DNA from: Microlunatus flavus
GTDB lineage: Bacteria > Actinomycetota > Actinomycetes > Propionibacteriales > Propionibacteriaceae
DNA length: 64,000 nt
Assembly (NCBI RefSeq): GCF_900110855.1
Contig: NZ_FOFA01000005.1
Location: forward strand, 124,001-188,000
Direction of reading: 5' to 3'
Made by a program: the position numbers and the translations under genes
The notes under the pieces: generated by a model
Seen by the model: only the letters and a program-made list of their open reading frames with translations
The model's database searches: none
Told to the model about the DNA's origin: nothing
In this document: in pieces, positions 8,025 to 20,427 of the stretch
How positions within the stretch are numbered: the first letter of the stretch is position 1
Layout: every line of letters begins with the position of its first letter

Positions 8025-9592
8025 CCGAGGTCCCCGGGCTCGGTGGTCGGCGGCGCCGCCTCGGTCACGGGAACCTTCCTCGCCGCGGTCTTCCTCACGG
8101 TCTTCCTCGGTGTCGTCTTCCCTGCGGCCGTCTTCTTCGCGGCGCGGGTCGGCTGACGCCGGCCGGGCTGCCGGGTGGTGCTGACGAGCTCGTCGACGGC
8201 GTCCTCGAGGCACTGCACGAGGACGTCGAGGTCGGCGACCGCGGCACGGTCGGCGGTGAGCCCGACGTAGACGTCGCCGTCGTAGGAGGTGACGCCGATC
8301 GCCAGCAGGTGTCCCGGGCCGAGGGGCACGACCGGGTAGGTCGCCTCGAGCCGGGCCTCGCCGGCGAACAGCGGCACCTGCGGGCCGGGGACGTTGGTGA
8401 TCAGGAGGTCGTGGGGCCGGCGGACCGTCTCGGCGGCCACCCGCACGCCGAGCGCGTGCAGGGTCGCCGGCGCGAAGCCCGCGATGTCGGTCAGGGTGCG
8501 GGCGTCGACGGCGCGCCCGCTGCTGCGGTGCGCCTTCGACCCGTACGCGACCTGGTGCAGCCGCATCAGCGCGTTGGCCTCCCCCACCGGCAGGTCCTGC
8601 AGGTGCGGCGCGACCTGGACGCCGAGCGAGGAGCTGCCGCCCTCGTCCTCGAGCACGCTCATCGGCACCAGCGCACGCAGCGTCGTCCGGGCGCGCAGCT
8701 GGCCTCGCGTCAGCAACCACGCCCGCAGCGCGCCGGCCAGGGCGGCGAGGACGACGTCGTTGACGGTGTGCCCGTGCGCGGCGTGCACGGCCTGGAGGTC
8801 GGCCAGCGGCAGCCGTGCGGTCGCGAAGCGGCGGTGTTGCGACACGGGTCCCGCCAGCGGCGAGCCCGCCGGCGGCCGTCCGCCGCGCAGCGCGTCCTCC
8901 GCCAGGGTGCCCAGGCTCGCGCCGATCGTCCCGCCCAGGACCTCGCCCACGGCCAGCGCGACGCCGAGGGTGCCGGTGACGAGCCCCCGCAGGTTGTCGA
9001 CGGCGCGGACGGGGTCCTGGGCGCTCTCCCAGAGCGCGCCCACGACGAGGTCGGTCGGCGACGGCTCGAGGGCCGGGTGCCAGGTCGCGGGTTCGACGAC
9101 GTCGGACGTCGGCTCCGAGTCGAGCAGGACCTGGGCGAGGTCGACGGTGTCGCCACCGTCGACGAGGGCGAGGTGGACCTTCTCGACCAGGGCCACCCGG
9201 CCACCCTCGAGCCCCTCGACGACGTAGAGCTCCCAGAGCGGCCGCGAGCGGTCGAGGCGCCGGGACAGCAGCGCGGCGACGTGCTCGCGCAGCTGCGCCG
9301 GCGTCCCGGGTCGCGGGAGCGCCGAGGGCCGCACGTGGAACGACAGGTCGAAGTCGTCGTCGTCCACCCACACGGGCGCGGCGAGCCGGCCGGGCACCGC
9401 GACGACGCGCTGGCGGTAGCGGGGGGTGTACGCGACACGGTTCGCCACGAGGGCGAGCACGCGGTCGAGGTCGAGCCCGCCGGCGTCCGCGGGGCCGGGC
9501 TGCAGGACGGCCACCGTGCCGACGTGCTCCGGGATGTGGGCGGTGTCGAGGGCCAGGAGCGAGACCTCGAGGGGGGTCAGTCGCTGGGCCAC
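8021..9592 (-). CDS. WS/DGAT-family acyltransferase with altered active-site motif
   Basis: This 523-residue protein has the layout of wax ester synthase/diacylglycerol acyltransferases, which join fatty acyl-CoA to long-chain alcohols or diacylglycerol. Seen: an N-terminal LTPLEVSLLALDT, the block RPLWELYVVEGLEGGRVALVEKVH, then HTVNDVVLAALAGALRAWL, and near the end DLLITNVPGP, the conserved C-domain motif. The family catalytic motif HHxxxDG reads H140-L-A-L-V-D145-G, so the second, catalytic His is Leu141. The last ~45 residues are a Lys/Ala/Thr-rich tail (RAAKKTAAGKTTPRK) unlike the usual C-terminus. It may therefore be a weak or non-catalytic paralogue. Co-transcribed with the 7545-8024 gene. 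Confidence 0.9.
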   Translation of the reverse strand: MAQRLTPLEVSLLALDTAHIPEHVGTVAVLQPGPADAGGLDLDRVLALVANRVAYTPRYRQRVVAVPGRLAAPVWVDDDDFDLSFHVRPSALPRPGTPAQLREHVAALLSRRLDRSRPLWELYVVEGLEGGRVALVEKVHLALVDGGDTVDLAQVLLDSEPTSDVVEPATWHPALEPSPTDLVVGALWESAQDPVRAVDNLRGLVTGTLGVALAVGEVLGGTIGASLGTLAEDALRGGRPPAGSPLAGPVSQHRRFATARLPLADLQAVHAAHGHTVNDVVLAALAGALRAWLLTRGQLRARTTLRALVPMSVLEDEGGSSSLGVQVAPHLQDLPVGEANALMRLHQVAYGSKAHRSSGRAVDARTLTDIAGFAPATLHALGVRVAAETVRRPHDLLITNVPGPQVPLFAGEARLEATYPVVPLGPGHLLAIGVTSYDGDVYVGLTADRAAVADLDVLVQCLEDAVDELVSTTRQPGRRQPTRAAKKTAAGKTTPRKTVRKTAARKVPVTEAAPPTTEPGDLG

Positions 9593-9625
9593 GCGACCAC
9601 CGTACGGCGTGCCCCGGTGCCCCGG

Positions 9626-10492
9626 TCAGCCCCCGAGGGCTCGCGGCTCCGTCGGGTCGTAGATCACCAGCGCCCGGTTGCGCTTGAGCAGCTCCTCGCC
9701 GACCCGCCGGCCCGTCCGCCGGTCGATGACGTCGCGCCAGATCTCGTTGTGCCGGTACCAGCGCGACCCCACCTGGTCGAAGCCCTCGTCGCGGGCGTGC
9801 ACCGAGTACGAGTGCGGCAGCGCCTCGCTCGCCCGGAGCTCGCCCTCGAGGTAGCGCTCGCCGACGGACACCCGGACCTGGAACGTGGTGTCCGTGTCGT
9901 TGCGGAAGCGGAGGTCGACGTAGTTGAAGTAGACGGCGCACCCGACCCCCCAGGGCAGCACACGGCCGCTGTCGGGGAACGGGTCGAAGGAGTGCTCGGA
10001 GCGCTCGGTCACCGTCATCGGGCTGTGCAGCACCATCCAGTGCAGGAGGTTGGCGAGCTGGCAGATGCCGCCGCCGGTCCCGGCCTGGGCGACGCCGTTG
10101 TCGAGGAGCATCCCCTCGATGTAACCCTTCCGGCGCGTGGTGCGGCCGACGAGGCGGCAGAAGGAGAACTCCTCGCCCGGCCGGACGAGGACGCCGTCGA
10201 CCGCCGCGCAGGCGAGCCGCAGGTTGACCACCTTGTTGTGCTGGAGCCGCATGTCGACGTCGCCGAGGGTCCGCAGCAGCAGCGAGCGGTGGCGCAGGAC
10301 GCGGACGGGCAGGTCGCCGCCCGAGCGACTCCGGGCCACCGGGGTCGCCCCACGCAGGTCCTGCCCGAGCCAGCGGGCGTGGCGTCGCAGCCGGTGCACC
10401 TCCACCGCGAGCGGGTAGAGCGCCGGGAACCGTTCCGACCACCGTCGGCGCTGCTCGTCGTCGACGCGCTCGCTGCTGGGCACGCTGGTCAT
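9626..10492 (-). CDS. VanW family protein
   Basis: A 288-residue protein whose central part carries the VanW domain signature: LVRPGEEFSFCRLVG, then GYIEGMLLDNGVAQAGTGGGICQLANLLHWMVLHSPM. The C-terminal third (FNYVDLRFRNDTDTTFQVRV) is the beta-rich end of the domain. VanW proteins are linked to vancomycin-resistance clusters and to cell-wall proteins, but the molecular role is not established. There is no signal peptide or membrane segment here, so it looks cytosolic, which is unusual for VanW domains fused to wall-binding modules. ATG at 10492 follows GAGGAC at a suitable distance. No van resistance genes are nearby. It is divergent to metH. Confidence 0.88.
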   Translation of the reverse strand: MTSVPSSERVDDEQRRRWSERFPALYPLAVEVHRLRRHARWLGQDLRGATPVARSRSGGDLPVRVLRHRSLLLRTLGDVDMRLQHNKVVNLRLACAAVDGVLVRPGEEFSFCRLVGRTTRRKGYIEGMLLDNGVAQAGTGGGICQLANLLHWMVLHSPMTVTERSEHSFDPFPDSGRVLPWGVGCAVYFNYVDLRFRNDTDTTFQVRVSVGERYLEGELRASEALPHSYSVHARDEGFDQVGSRWYRHNEIWRDVIDRRTGRRVGEELLKRNRALVIYDPTEPRALGG

Positions 10493-10684
10493 GACCGTCC
10501 TCCTCACCACGACGCCGTGAGCCGGCGGGCGCCCCCGCGCCGGCTGTGACGCTAGCCACAGGAACTCTCCGGTGGAAGCACCGACGCGCGTGGAACGGCC
10601 CAGGTGGCGTCCGCCCGCCTCCGTATCCTGGAGCGTCAGGCCCGACACTGGTTCGGACGACCTGCAGCAGCCACAGGGGAAGTC

Positions 10685-14488
<3,804 letters not shown>

Positions 14489-14496
14489 GGGCGCTC

Positions 14497-14934
14497 GTGG
14501 CTCGGGACGTGGGGGCGTCGATCTGCTACCGGGTACGCGGTCCGGTGGACGACGTCGCCCTCTCCGCCCTGCACGACGCGGCCTTCGGCGAGCCCGGCCC
14601 GGTGCTGCCCTGGAACCGTCGCCTCCACCACCACAGCCTCACCTGGGTCGAGGCGTACGCGGTCGGGGACGGGCCGAGGGCGGCGCTGGTCGGGTTCGTC
14701 AACGTCGCCTGGGACGGCGGGGTCCACGCGTTCCTCCTCGACACCTGCGTCGCGCCCGAGCGGCAGGGGCAGGGCGTCGGCGCCGAGCTGGTGCGACGCG
14801 CGGCCGCCGGCGCGGCCGAGGCGGGCTGCGCGTGGCTGCACGTCGACTTCGAGCCGCACCTCGCGGCCTTCTACGCGCGGTGCGGCTTCGGGCCCACGCA
14901 GGCCGGGCTGCTGAGCCTGCGCGCCCGCGGGTAG
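14497..14934 (+). CDS. GNAT family N-acetyltransferase
   Basis: A compact 145-residue Gcn5-related acetyltransferase. The acetyl-CoA pyrophosphate-binding motif appears as APERQGQGVGAELVRRA at about residues 87-103, preceded by the beta4 strand (HAFLLDTCV) and followed by WLHVDFEPHLAAFYARCGFGP, the usual motif B. The substrate is not predictable. It starts with GTG 8 bp after the metH stop and is probably read through from metH. No functional link to methionine synthesis is known to me. Confidence 0.88.
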   Translation: MARDVGASICYRVRGPVDDVALSALHDAAFGEPGPVLPWNRRLHHHSLTWVEAYAVGDGPRAALVGFVNVAWDGGVHAFLLDTCVAPERQGQGVGAELVRRAAAGAAEAGCAWLHVDFEPHLAAFYARCGFGPTQAGLLSLRARG

Positions 14935-14943
14935 GAAGGGAGC

Positions 14944-15222
14944 ATGAGCGAGAGCAGCCACCAGACGAGCACCGACCCGAGCGAGACCAGCCACGAGCCC
15001 ACCAGCCGGCAGACGAGCCCGGAGTCGCAGACCGACGGGCCCGCGGACATGAAGGCCGGCGTGAAGCCGGGCGACAGCCTCTCCGAGCTGCGCCACCCCG
15101 AGCAGAACAACGGCATCACCGAGGAGGAGGAGGCCCGGCGCCAGGCGAACGTCGACGCCGCGGCCGAGCAGGCCGAGCGCCTGCGCAACGCCCCCGGCCA
15201 CACGGGCCGCGACCACCTCTAG
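14944..15222 (+). CDS. Small hydrophilic, probably disordered protein
   Basis: A 92-residue protein with no Cys or Trp and almost no hydrophobic residues in its first half, which is Ser/Thr/Glu/Gln-rich (MSESSHQTSTDPSETSHEPTSRQ). The second half is predicted helical (EEEEARRQANVDAAAEQAERLRN). Composition resembles small stress-associated hydrophilic actinobacterial proteins; I know no named family. ATG at 14944 has GGAAGGG just upstream, which supports real translation. It is the last gene before a strong hairpin. Confidence 0.65.
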   Translation: MSESSHQTSTDPSETSHEPTSRQTSPESQTDGPADMKAGVKPGDSLSELRHPEQNNGITEEEEARRQANVDAAAEQAERLRNAPGHTGRDHL

Positions 15223-15246
15223 CGCCCTCCCCCTTGCCCGGCGAGC

Positions 15247-15293
15247 GGTAGGTTGCCGCGCGAAAAGACGCTCGAAAGGCGCGGCAAACTACC
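15247..15293. terminator. Strong hairpin between convergent genes
   Basis: GGTAGGTTGCCGCGC (15247-15261) pairs with GCGCGGCAAACTACC (15279-15293). The 15-bp stem has one mismatch and a 17-base loop. It lies 25 bp after the 14944-15222 stop and 13 bp before the end of glpD, so it can act as a terminator on both strands. No clear T-tract follows. Confidence 0.7.
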
Positions 15294-15305
15294 TCTCGGC
15301 GGGTC

Positions 15306-17030
15306 TCAGGAGGGCGCGCCCACCCGGACGTCCGGCGCGCCGACGCGGGCGGCGTCGGCGGTCAGGTCGTCGGGCTGGGTCTGCGACTCGCGCTCGGCGG
15401 CGACGCGGGCGACGTAGTGCTCGACCTCGCGCGCGACGTCGGCGTCGTCCCAGCCGAGCACCGGAGCGACCAGCCGGGCCACCTCCTCGGCGACCTTCGT
15501 CCCGCGGTCCCACGTCTCGATGGACACGCGGGTGCGGCGGGCGAGGACGTCGTCGAGGTGCAGGGCCCCCTCGTGGGAGGCGGCGTACACGGCCTCGACC
15601 CGCAGGTACTCCCGCGCGTCGGCCAGCGGCTCGGCGAGCGTCGGGTCGGCCTCGACGAGGTCGAGGAGCTCGGGCAGCAGCGAGCCGTAGCGGTTCAGCA
15701 GGTGCTCGACCCAGCTCTGCTCCAGCCCGGTCCGCTCGGCCAGGAGCCGGCGCGAGTTCCAGAGCGCGTGGTAACCGTCGGCGCCCACCAGCGGGACGTC
15801 CTCGGTGATCGACGGACCGGTGCCGGCGTCGAGATCCTTCACGGCCGCGTCCACGGCGTCCATGGCCATGATCCGGTAGGTCGTGTACTTGCCGCCGGCG
15901 ACCGCGGTCAGGCCCGGCGCCGGGGAGGACACGGCGTGCTCGCGCGACAGCTTGGACGTCGACTCGTCCTCGCCCGCCAGCAGCGGCCGCAGGCCGGCGT
16001 AGACGCCGATGACGTCGTCGCGGGTCAGCGGGTCGAGGAGCAGCGCGTTGACGTGCTCGAGCACGTAGTCGATGTCGGCCGCGCTGGCGGCCGGGTGCGC
16101 GAGGTCGAGGGCCCAGTCGGTGTCGGTGGTCCCGATGAACCAGAAGTTCCCCCACGGGATGACGAAGAGCAGGCTCTTCTCGGTCCGCGTGATGATCCCG
16201 GTGCGTGAGCTGATCCGCTCGCGCGGCACGACCAGGTGGATGCCCTTCGAGGCGCGCACGCGGAACTGCCCGCGCCCGCCGATCATCTCCTGGATCTCGT
16301 CGACCCAGACGCCGGTCGCGTTGATCACGTGCTTGGCGCGGACCTCCACGGCGCCGCCGGTCTCGAGGTCGGTGACCGTCGCCCCGGTGATGCGGCCGGC
16401 GGTGCGCGTGAAGCCGCTGACGCGGGCGCTGCTCGCCACCAGCGCGCCGAAGTGCGCGGCCGTGCGGGCGATCATCATCGTGTGCCGGGCGTCGTCGACC
16501 TGGCCCTCGTAGAAGGTGATCGACCCGGTCAGCGCGCCGGGCTTCGCGGACGGGAAGTCCTCGTAGGTCTTGCGCCTGCCGTGGTGGCGCAGGTGCGACG
16601 GAACACCCCGGCCGGCACCCATCACGTCGTAGACGCCGATGCCCAGGCCGGCGTACGCACGGTCGATCCCGGTCTTCTGCAGCGGGTAGAGGAACTCGAC
16701 CGGGTGGGCCAGGTGCGGGCAGAGCGTCTCGAGGGCGAGCTTGCGCTCCTTGAGCGCCTCGAAGACGAGCGCGAAGTTCAGCTGCTCGAGGTAGCGCAGG
16801 CCGCCGTGGAAGAGCTTGCTCGACCGGCTCGACGTGCCAGCGGCCCAGTCGCGGGCCTCGACGAGCCCGACCTTGAGCCCGCGGGTCACGGCGTCGAGCG
16901 CGGCCCCGGCCCCGACGACGCCCCCGCCGACAACGAGGACGTCGAGCTCCTCGGTGCCCATCCGGCGCAGCGCGTCGGCGCGGGCGGCGGGGCTCAGGGG
17001 GGTGCTCAGGGAGGTGCTCGCAGAAGCCAT
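15306..17030 (-). CDS. glpD: Aerobic glycerol-3-phosphate dehydrogenase
   Basis: A 574-residue FAD-dependent enzyme oxidising sn-glycerol 3-phosphate to dihydroxyacetone phosphate at the membrane and passing electrons to quinones. The FAD-binding motif VVGGGVVGAGAALDA lies near residues 33-47, followed by TSSRSSKLFHGGLRYLEQ, the GlpD signature. The C-terminal helical domain (SHEGALHLDDVLARRTR) is present. ATG at 17030 begins a short Ser/Thr-rich leader before the conserved part. It follows glpK on the same strand after 34 bp, so the two form a glycerol-use operon, glpK-glpD. No glpF or glpR is seen here. Confidence 0.97.
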   Translation of the reverse strand: MASASTSLSTPLSPAARADALRRMGTEELDVLVVGGGVVGAGAALDAVTRGLKVGLVEARDWAAGTSSRSSKLFHGGLRYLEQLNFALVFEALKERKLALETLCPHLAHPVEFLYPLQKTGIDRAYAGLGIGVYDVMGAGRGVPSHLRHHGRRKTYEDFPSAKPGALTGSITFYEGQVDDARHTMMIARTAAHFGALVASSARVSGFTRTAGRITGATVTDLETGGAVEVRAKHVINATGVWVDEIQEMIGGRGQFRVRASKGIHLVVPRERISSRTGIITRTEKSLLFVIPWGNFWFIGTTDTDWALDLAHPAASAADIDYVLEHVNALLLDPLTRDDVIGVYAGLRPLLAGEDESTSKLSREHAVSSPAPGLTAVAGGKYTTYRIMAMDAVDAAVKDLDAGTGPSITEDVPLVGADGYHALWNSRRLLAERTGLEQSWVEHLLNRYGSLLPELLDLVEADPTLAEPLADAREYLRVEAVYAASHEGALHLDDVLARRTRVSIETWDRGTKVAEEVARLVAPVLGWDDADVAREVEHYVARVAAERESQTQPDDLTADAARVGAPDVRVGAPS

Positions 17031-17064
17031 GGGACCGATTGTCCCCTCCCCGCCCACGGGGGTC

Positions 17065-18585
17065 CTACTCGACGTCGACCCAGCCGTACGTGCGCTCGAC
17101 GGCCTTCTTCCAGCCGGCGTAGCCCTGCTCGCGCGCGGCCTCGTCCTGCTGGGGGCTCCAGCGAGCGTCCTCGTGCCAGTTCTCGCGCAGCTCGTCGGGG
17201 TCGGACCAGAAGCCCACCGCCAGCCCGGCCGCGTACGCCGCCCCGAGCGCCGTGGTCTCGGCCACCTGGGGCCGGCTCACCTCGACGCCGAGGACGTCGG
17301 ACTGGATCTGCATGCACAGGTCGTTGGCCGTCACGCCGCCGTCGACCTTGAGGACGTCGAGGTGGACCCCCGAGTCGGCCTCCATGGCGTCGACCACGTC
17401 GCGGCTCTGGTAGCAGATCGCCTCCAGCGCGGCCCGCGCGACGTGGGCGTTGGTGTTGTAGCGCGACAGCCCGACGATCGCGCCGCGCGCGTCCGAGCGC
17501 CAGTAGGGCGCGAACAGCCCCGAGAAGGCCGGCACGAAGTACACGCCGCCGTTGTCGTCGACCGAGCGGGCAAGCGCCTCGCTCTCCGCAGCGTCGCCGA
17601 TGATCTTGAGCTGGTCGCGCAGCCACTGGACCGCCGAGCCGGTGACGGCGATCGAGCCCTCGAGGGCGTACACGGGCTTGGCGTCGCCGAGCTGGTAGCA
17701 GACGGTCGACAGCAGGCCGTTCTCGGAGCGGACGAGCTCCTCGCCCGTGTTCATGAGCAGGAAGTTGCCCGTGCCGTAGGTGTTCTTGGCCTCGCCGGCG
17801 GACAGGCACACCTGCCCGACCATGGCCGCGTGCTGGTCGCCGAGGACCCCGGCGATCGGGATCTCGGCCTTCCAGAGACCGCCCTTGGCCTGCGTGTGGC
17901 CGAACAGGTGCGGGTCCGACGACGGGCGGATCTCGGGCAGCATCCGCTCCGGGACGCCGAAGACGTCGAGCAGCTCGGGGTCCCAGGCGAGGGTCTCGAG
18001 GTTCATGAGCATCGTGCGCGATGCGTTGGTGACGTCGGTGAGATGGACGCCGCCGTCGACCCCGCCGGTCATGTTCCACAGCAGCCAGGTGTCGATGGTG
18101 CCGAAGAGCAGGTCGCCCGCCTCGGCCCCCTCACGCACGCCGTCGACGTTCTCGAGGATCCACTTGAGCTTGCCGCCCGCGAAGTAGGTGGCCGGCGGGA
18201 GCCCGGAACGCTCCCGGATCAGGTCGGCGTGCCCGTCGCGCTCCAGCGCCGCGGCGATCGAGTCGGTCCGGGTGTCCTGCCAGACGATGGCGTTGTAGCA
18301 GGGCCGCCCGGTCCGCCGGTCCCACACGACGGTGGTCTCGCGCTGGTTGGTGATGCCGACGGCGGCGACGTCGGACAGGTCGGCCTTCGCCCGGCGCAGC
18401 GCCTTCTTGGCCACCGTGCGGGTCCGCTCCCAGATCTCGTCGGGGTCGTGCTCGACCCAGCCCGAGCGCGGCAGGATCTGCTCGTGCTCCAGCTGGTGGC
18501 GCGCCACCTCGCGCCCCTCGTGGTCGAAGAGCATGCAACGCGTGCTGGTGGTCCCCTGGTCGAGCGCGGCGACGAGCTCTGGCAT
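17065..18585 (-). CDS. glpK: Glycerol kinase
   Basis: A 506-residue FGGY-family kinase that phosphorylates glycerol with ATP to glycerol 3-phosphate. The start [18 protein letters not shown] is the phosphate-1 motif. [42 protein letters not shown] and [14 protein letters not shown] are classic GlpK blocks, and [17 protein letters not shown] is the adenosine site region. ATG at 18585 is chosen by homology. A -10-like TACGGT lies 6 bases upstream of it with no Shine-Dalgarno, so the mRNA may be leaderless; GTG at 18591 is an alternative. It shares a 46-bp divergent region with the sulfite-oxidase-like gene. Confidence 0.97.
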   Translation of the reverse strand: MPELVAALDQGTTSTRCMLFDHEGREVARHQLEHEQILPRSGWVEHDPDEIWERTRTVAKKALRRAKADLSDVAAVGITNQRETTVVWDRRTGRPCYNAIVWQDTRTDSIAAALERDGHADLIRERSGLPPATYFAGGKLKWILENVDGVREGAEAGDLLFGTIDTWLLWNMTGGVDGGVHLTDVTNASRTMLMNLETLAWDPELLDVFGVPERMLPEIRPSSDPHLFGHTQAKGGLWKAEIPIAGVLGDQHAAMVGQVCLSAGEAKNTYGTGNFLLMNTGEELVRSENGLLSTVCYQLGDAKPVYALEGSIAVTGSAVQWLRDQLKIIGDAAESEALARSVDDNGGVYFVPAFSGLFAPYWRSDARGAIVGLSRYNTNAHVARAALEAICYQSRDVVDAMEADSGVHLDVLKVDGGVTANDLCMQIQSDVLGVEVSRPQVAETTALGAAYAAGLAVGFWSDPDELRENWHEDARWSPQQDEAAREQGYAGWKKAVERTYGWVDVE

Positions 18586-18591
18586 GGCCAC

Positions 18592-18597
18592 ACCGTA
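18592..18597 (-). promoter_or_regulatory. Candidate -10 of glpK (leaderless)
   Basis: TACGGT on the - strand ends 6 bases before the glpK ATG. No convincing -35 is visible. The spacing suits transcription starting at the A of ATG. Confidence 0.35.
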
Positions 18598-18619
18598 GCG
18601 AGCGCCCCGCCCCGCCCCG

Positions 18620-18625
18620 TAACCT
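18620..18625 (+). promoter_or_regulatory. Candidate -10 of the sulfite-oxidase-like gene (leaderless)
   Basis: TAACCT ends 6 bases before the ATG at 18632 with no ribosome-binding site between them. This is the geometry of a leaderless actinobacterial transcript. The same hexamer and spacing recur before the GTG at 60563. Confidence 0.45.
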
Positions 18626-18631
18626 CTGGCC

Positions 18632-19237
18632 ATGACCGTCTCCCACGGGTTCGGCGGACGGCGCCGCCCCCCGCGCAGCGACCTCCCGCCCGGGCAGTAC
18701 GACGCGGGCCGCGAGTGGCCCGTCCTGACCGCCGAGGTGACCCCGCACCTCGACCCCCAGCGCTGGACGATGAGCGTCGACGGCCTCGTCGACACCCCGA
18801 CCACGTGGTCGTGGGACGAGATGCACGCGCTGCCGCAGTCCGACTACGAGGGCCCGATCCACTGCGTCACGACGTGGTCGAAGTTCGGGATGACGTGGTC
18901 GGGCGTGAGCGTGGACGTGCTGCTCGACGCCGTCGGCGTGCAGGACGAGGCCGCGTACGTGCTCGCGACGTCGACCACCGGCTACACGACCAACCTGCCG
19001 CTGGAGCACCTGCGCGGCGGTCAGGCGTGGATCGCCTGGACGGCCGACGGCAAGCCGCTGACCCGCGAGCACGGCGGCCCGGTGCGCCTGCTGGTGCCGC
19101 ACCTGTACTTCTGGAAGTCGGCCAAGTGGGTCACCCGGCTCACGCTGCTCGAGCACGACCAGCAGGGCTTCTGGGAGGTCAACGGCTACCACGACCTCGG
19201 CGACCCCTGGCGCGAGCAGCGCTACCAGGGTGACTGA
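18632..19237 (+). CDS. Sulfite-oxidase-like molybdopterin-dependent oxidoreductase (soluble)
   Basis: A 201-residue protein consisting of the oxidoreductase molybdopterin-binding domain of the sulfite oxidase/MsrP group. Cys78 in [14 protein letters not shown] is the expected molybdenum ligand. [23 protein letters not shown] and [21 protein letters not shown] are the other family blocks. There is no Tat signal peptide, so unlike MsrP it should stay in the cytosol. It overlaps the next gene, a flavin reductase, by 8 bp, implying that the two work as an electron-transfer pair. The substrate is unknown. Confidence 0.92.
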   Translation: MTVSHGFGGRRRPPRSDLPPGQYDAGREWPVLTAEVTPHLDPQRWTMSVDGLVDTPTTWSWDEMHALPQSDYEGPIHCVTTWSKFGMTWSGVSVDVLLDAVGVQDEAAYVLATSTTGYTTNLPLEHLRGGQAWIAWTADGKPLTREHGGPVRLLVPHLYFWKSAKWVTRLTLLEHDQQGFWEVNGYHDLGDPWREQRYQGD

Positions 19238-19967
19238 GCTCTCCACGACGCCCGGCAGCGCGGCGTCGGCACCGGCCGGCGGCTGGCGCACCGCGACGGT
19301 GCGGAAGGTCACCCACCCGCACCCGCGCGGGGTGATGCTGCGCCTCGAGGTGCCCGACCGGGTCGACCACCTTCCCGGGCAGCACTACGTCGTCCGGCTG
19401 ACCGCGCCCGACGGCTACACCGCGCAGCGCTCGTACTCGCTCTCCTCCTCCCCCGACGACCCCTTGATCGAGCTCTACGTCGAGCGCCTCGACGACGGGG
19501 AGGTCTCGACCTACCTCGCCGACGAGGTCGGCGTCGGCGACGCGCTGGACGTGCGCGGCCCGATCGGCGGCTGGTTCGTGTGGCGCGGAGACACCCCGGG
19601 CCTCGGCATCGGCGGCGGGACCGGCGTCGTCCCGCTCGTCGCGATGCTGCGCCACGCTCGGCACACCGGGGCGACGGACCGGCTCCGGCTGGTGGCGGCT
19701 GCGCGGACCTGGGACGACCTCCCGTACGGCGACGAGCTGCGCGACGCCGGCGCCGTCCTGGCGCTCAGCCGCGAGGCCGGGCGCGACGGGCGGGCCGCCG
19801 GGCGGCTGCGCCCCGAGGAGGTCGCGCCGCTGGTCGAGGGCCGCGGGGACGGCTGGACGGCGTTCGTGTGCGGGTCGGCCGGGTTCGCCGAGTCCGCGAG
19901 CGCGCTGCTGCTGGGCCTCGAGGTGCCCGCCGCCGACGTCCGCGTGGAACGGTTCGGGCCGAGCTGA
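19230..19967 (+). CDS. FAD/NAD(P)-binding ferredoxin-reductase-type oxidoreductase
   Basis: A 245-residue protein of the ferredoxin-NADP+ reductase superfamily. The FAD site RSYSLSSSP is near residue 70, and the NAD(P) site GLGIGGGTGVVPLVAMLR is near residues 125-142. The end FVCGSAGFAESASALLLGL is the nucleotide-domain terminus. There is no ferredoxin domain, so it is a stand-alone flavoprotein. GTG at 19230 overlaps the molybdoenzyme gene by 8 bp. The pair suggests that NAD(P)H electrons pass through the flavin to or from the molybdenum centre. Confidence 0.93.
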   Translation: MTELSTTPGSAASAPAGGWRTATVRKVTHPHPRGVMLRLEVPDRVDHLPGQHYVVRLTAPDGYTAQRSYSLSSSPDDPLIELYVERLDDGEVSTYLADEVGVGDALDVRGPIGGWFVWRGDTPGLGIGGGTGVVPLVAMLRHARHTGATDRLRLVAAARTWDDLPYGDELRDAGAVLALSREAGRDGRAAGRLRPEEVAPLVEGRGDGWTAFVCGSAGFAESASALLLGLEVPAADVRVERFGPS

Positions 19968-20022
19968 CAGGTCGGTCACGCATGCTGGAGGCCCCGAGCC
20001 ACGAGCAGAGCGGAGACGAACG

Positions 20023-20418
20023 GTGCGACGAGCGCACGGATGGGCCCTGGCAGCGGTGCTGGTCCTGGCGGCCGGCTGCGGCGGACCAGGGGCGTCCAGC
20101 GCCCCCAGCCCCTCGAGCAGCCTGGTCGCGTCCGCGGACGGCGGCGCCCAGGTGCTCACGATCCCCATCACCATCGCCGGCGGCCAGGTCACGCCGAACG
20201 GCGAGAAGATGACGGCCAAGGTCGGCGAGAAGGTCGTCCTGCAGGTGACGAGCGACCAGGCCGACGAGATCCACGCGCACACGGGCGGCGACGGCTACGA
20301 GCTCGAGGTGCCGGCGGGCACGCCCACGACGGGGAGCTTCACGCCGACCTCGCCGGGCAGCTTCGAGATCGAGTCGCACCACCTGGAGAAGGTCATCGTC
20401 GTCCTGAACGTCAGCTAG
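20023..20418 (+). CDS. Lipoprotein with cupredoxin-like domain
   Basis: A 131-residue lipoprotein. The signal peptide MRRAHGWALAAVLVLAAGC ends in the lipobox LAAGC, with Cys19 as the lipidated residue. A Ser/Pro linker is followed by a cupredoxin-like beta-sandwich (VTPNGEKMTAKVGEKVVLQV ... GSFEIESHH). Possible metal ligands are the His pairs in EIHAHTGG and ESHHLEK. The type-1 copper Cys is absent, as in EfeO-type cupredoxin domains. GTG at 20023 has GGAG 8-9 bases upstream. The stop is 9 bp before a polytopic membrane protein, which probably works with it at the cell surface. Confidence 0.85.
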   Translation: MRRAHGWALAAVLVLAAGCGGPGASSAPSPSSSLVASADGGAQVLTIPITIAGGQVTPNGEKMTAKVGEKVVLQVTSDQADEIHAHTGGDGYELEVPAGTPTTGSFTPTSPGSFEIESHHLEKVIVVLNVS

Positions 20419-20427
20419 GCACCCGCG

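Noticed and set aside
9626-10492. Vancomycin-resistance locus (VanW here, VanZ-like at 47142-47588)
   Set aside because: The two genes are 37 kb apart, and no vanH, vanA/B, vanX or vanRS is present. VanW and VanZ-like domains are common outside resistance clusters.
8309-10549. 746-codon open frame on the + strand
   Set aside because: Antisense to the WS/DGAT and VanW genes and of artefactual composition.
10493-10684. Cobalamin riboswitch upstream of metH
   Set aside because: The leader is short and I could not find the conserved B12-box or the paired helices; a covariance-model search would decide.
15247-15293. Mobile-element end or REP element
   Set aside because: A single hairpin between convergent genes with no transposase, no target duplication and no second copy noticed; a terminator is simpler.
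16816-19233. 805-codon open frame on the + strand
   Set aside because: Antisense to glpD and glpK, then in another frame of the molybdoenzyme gene.
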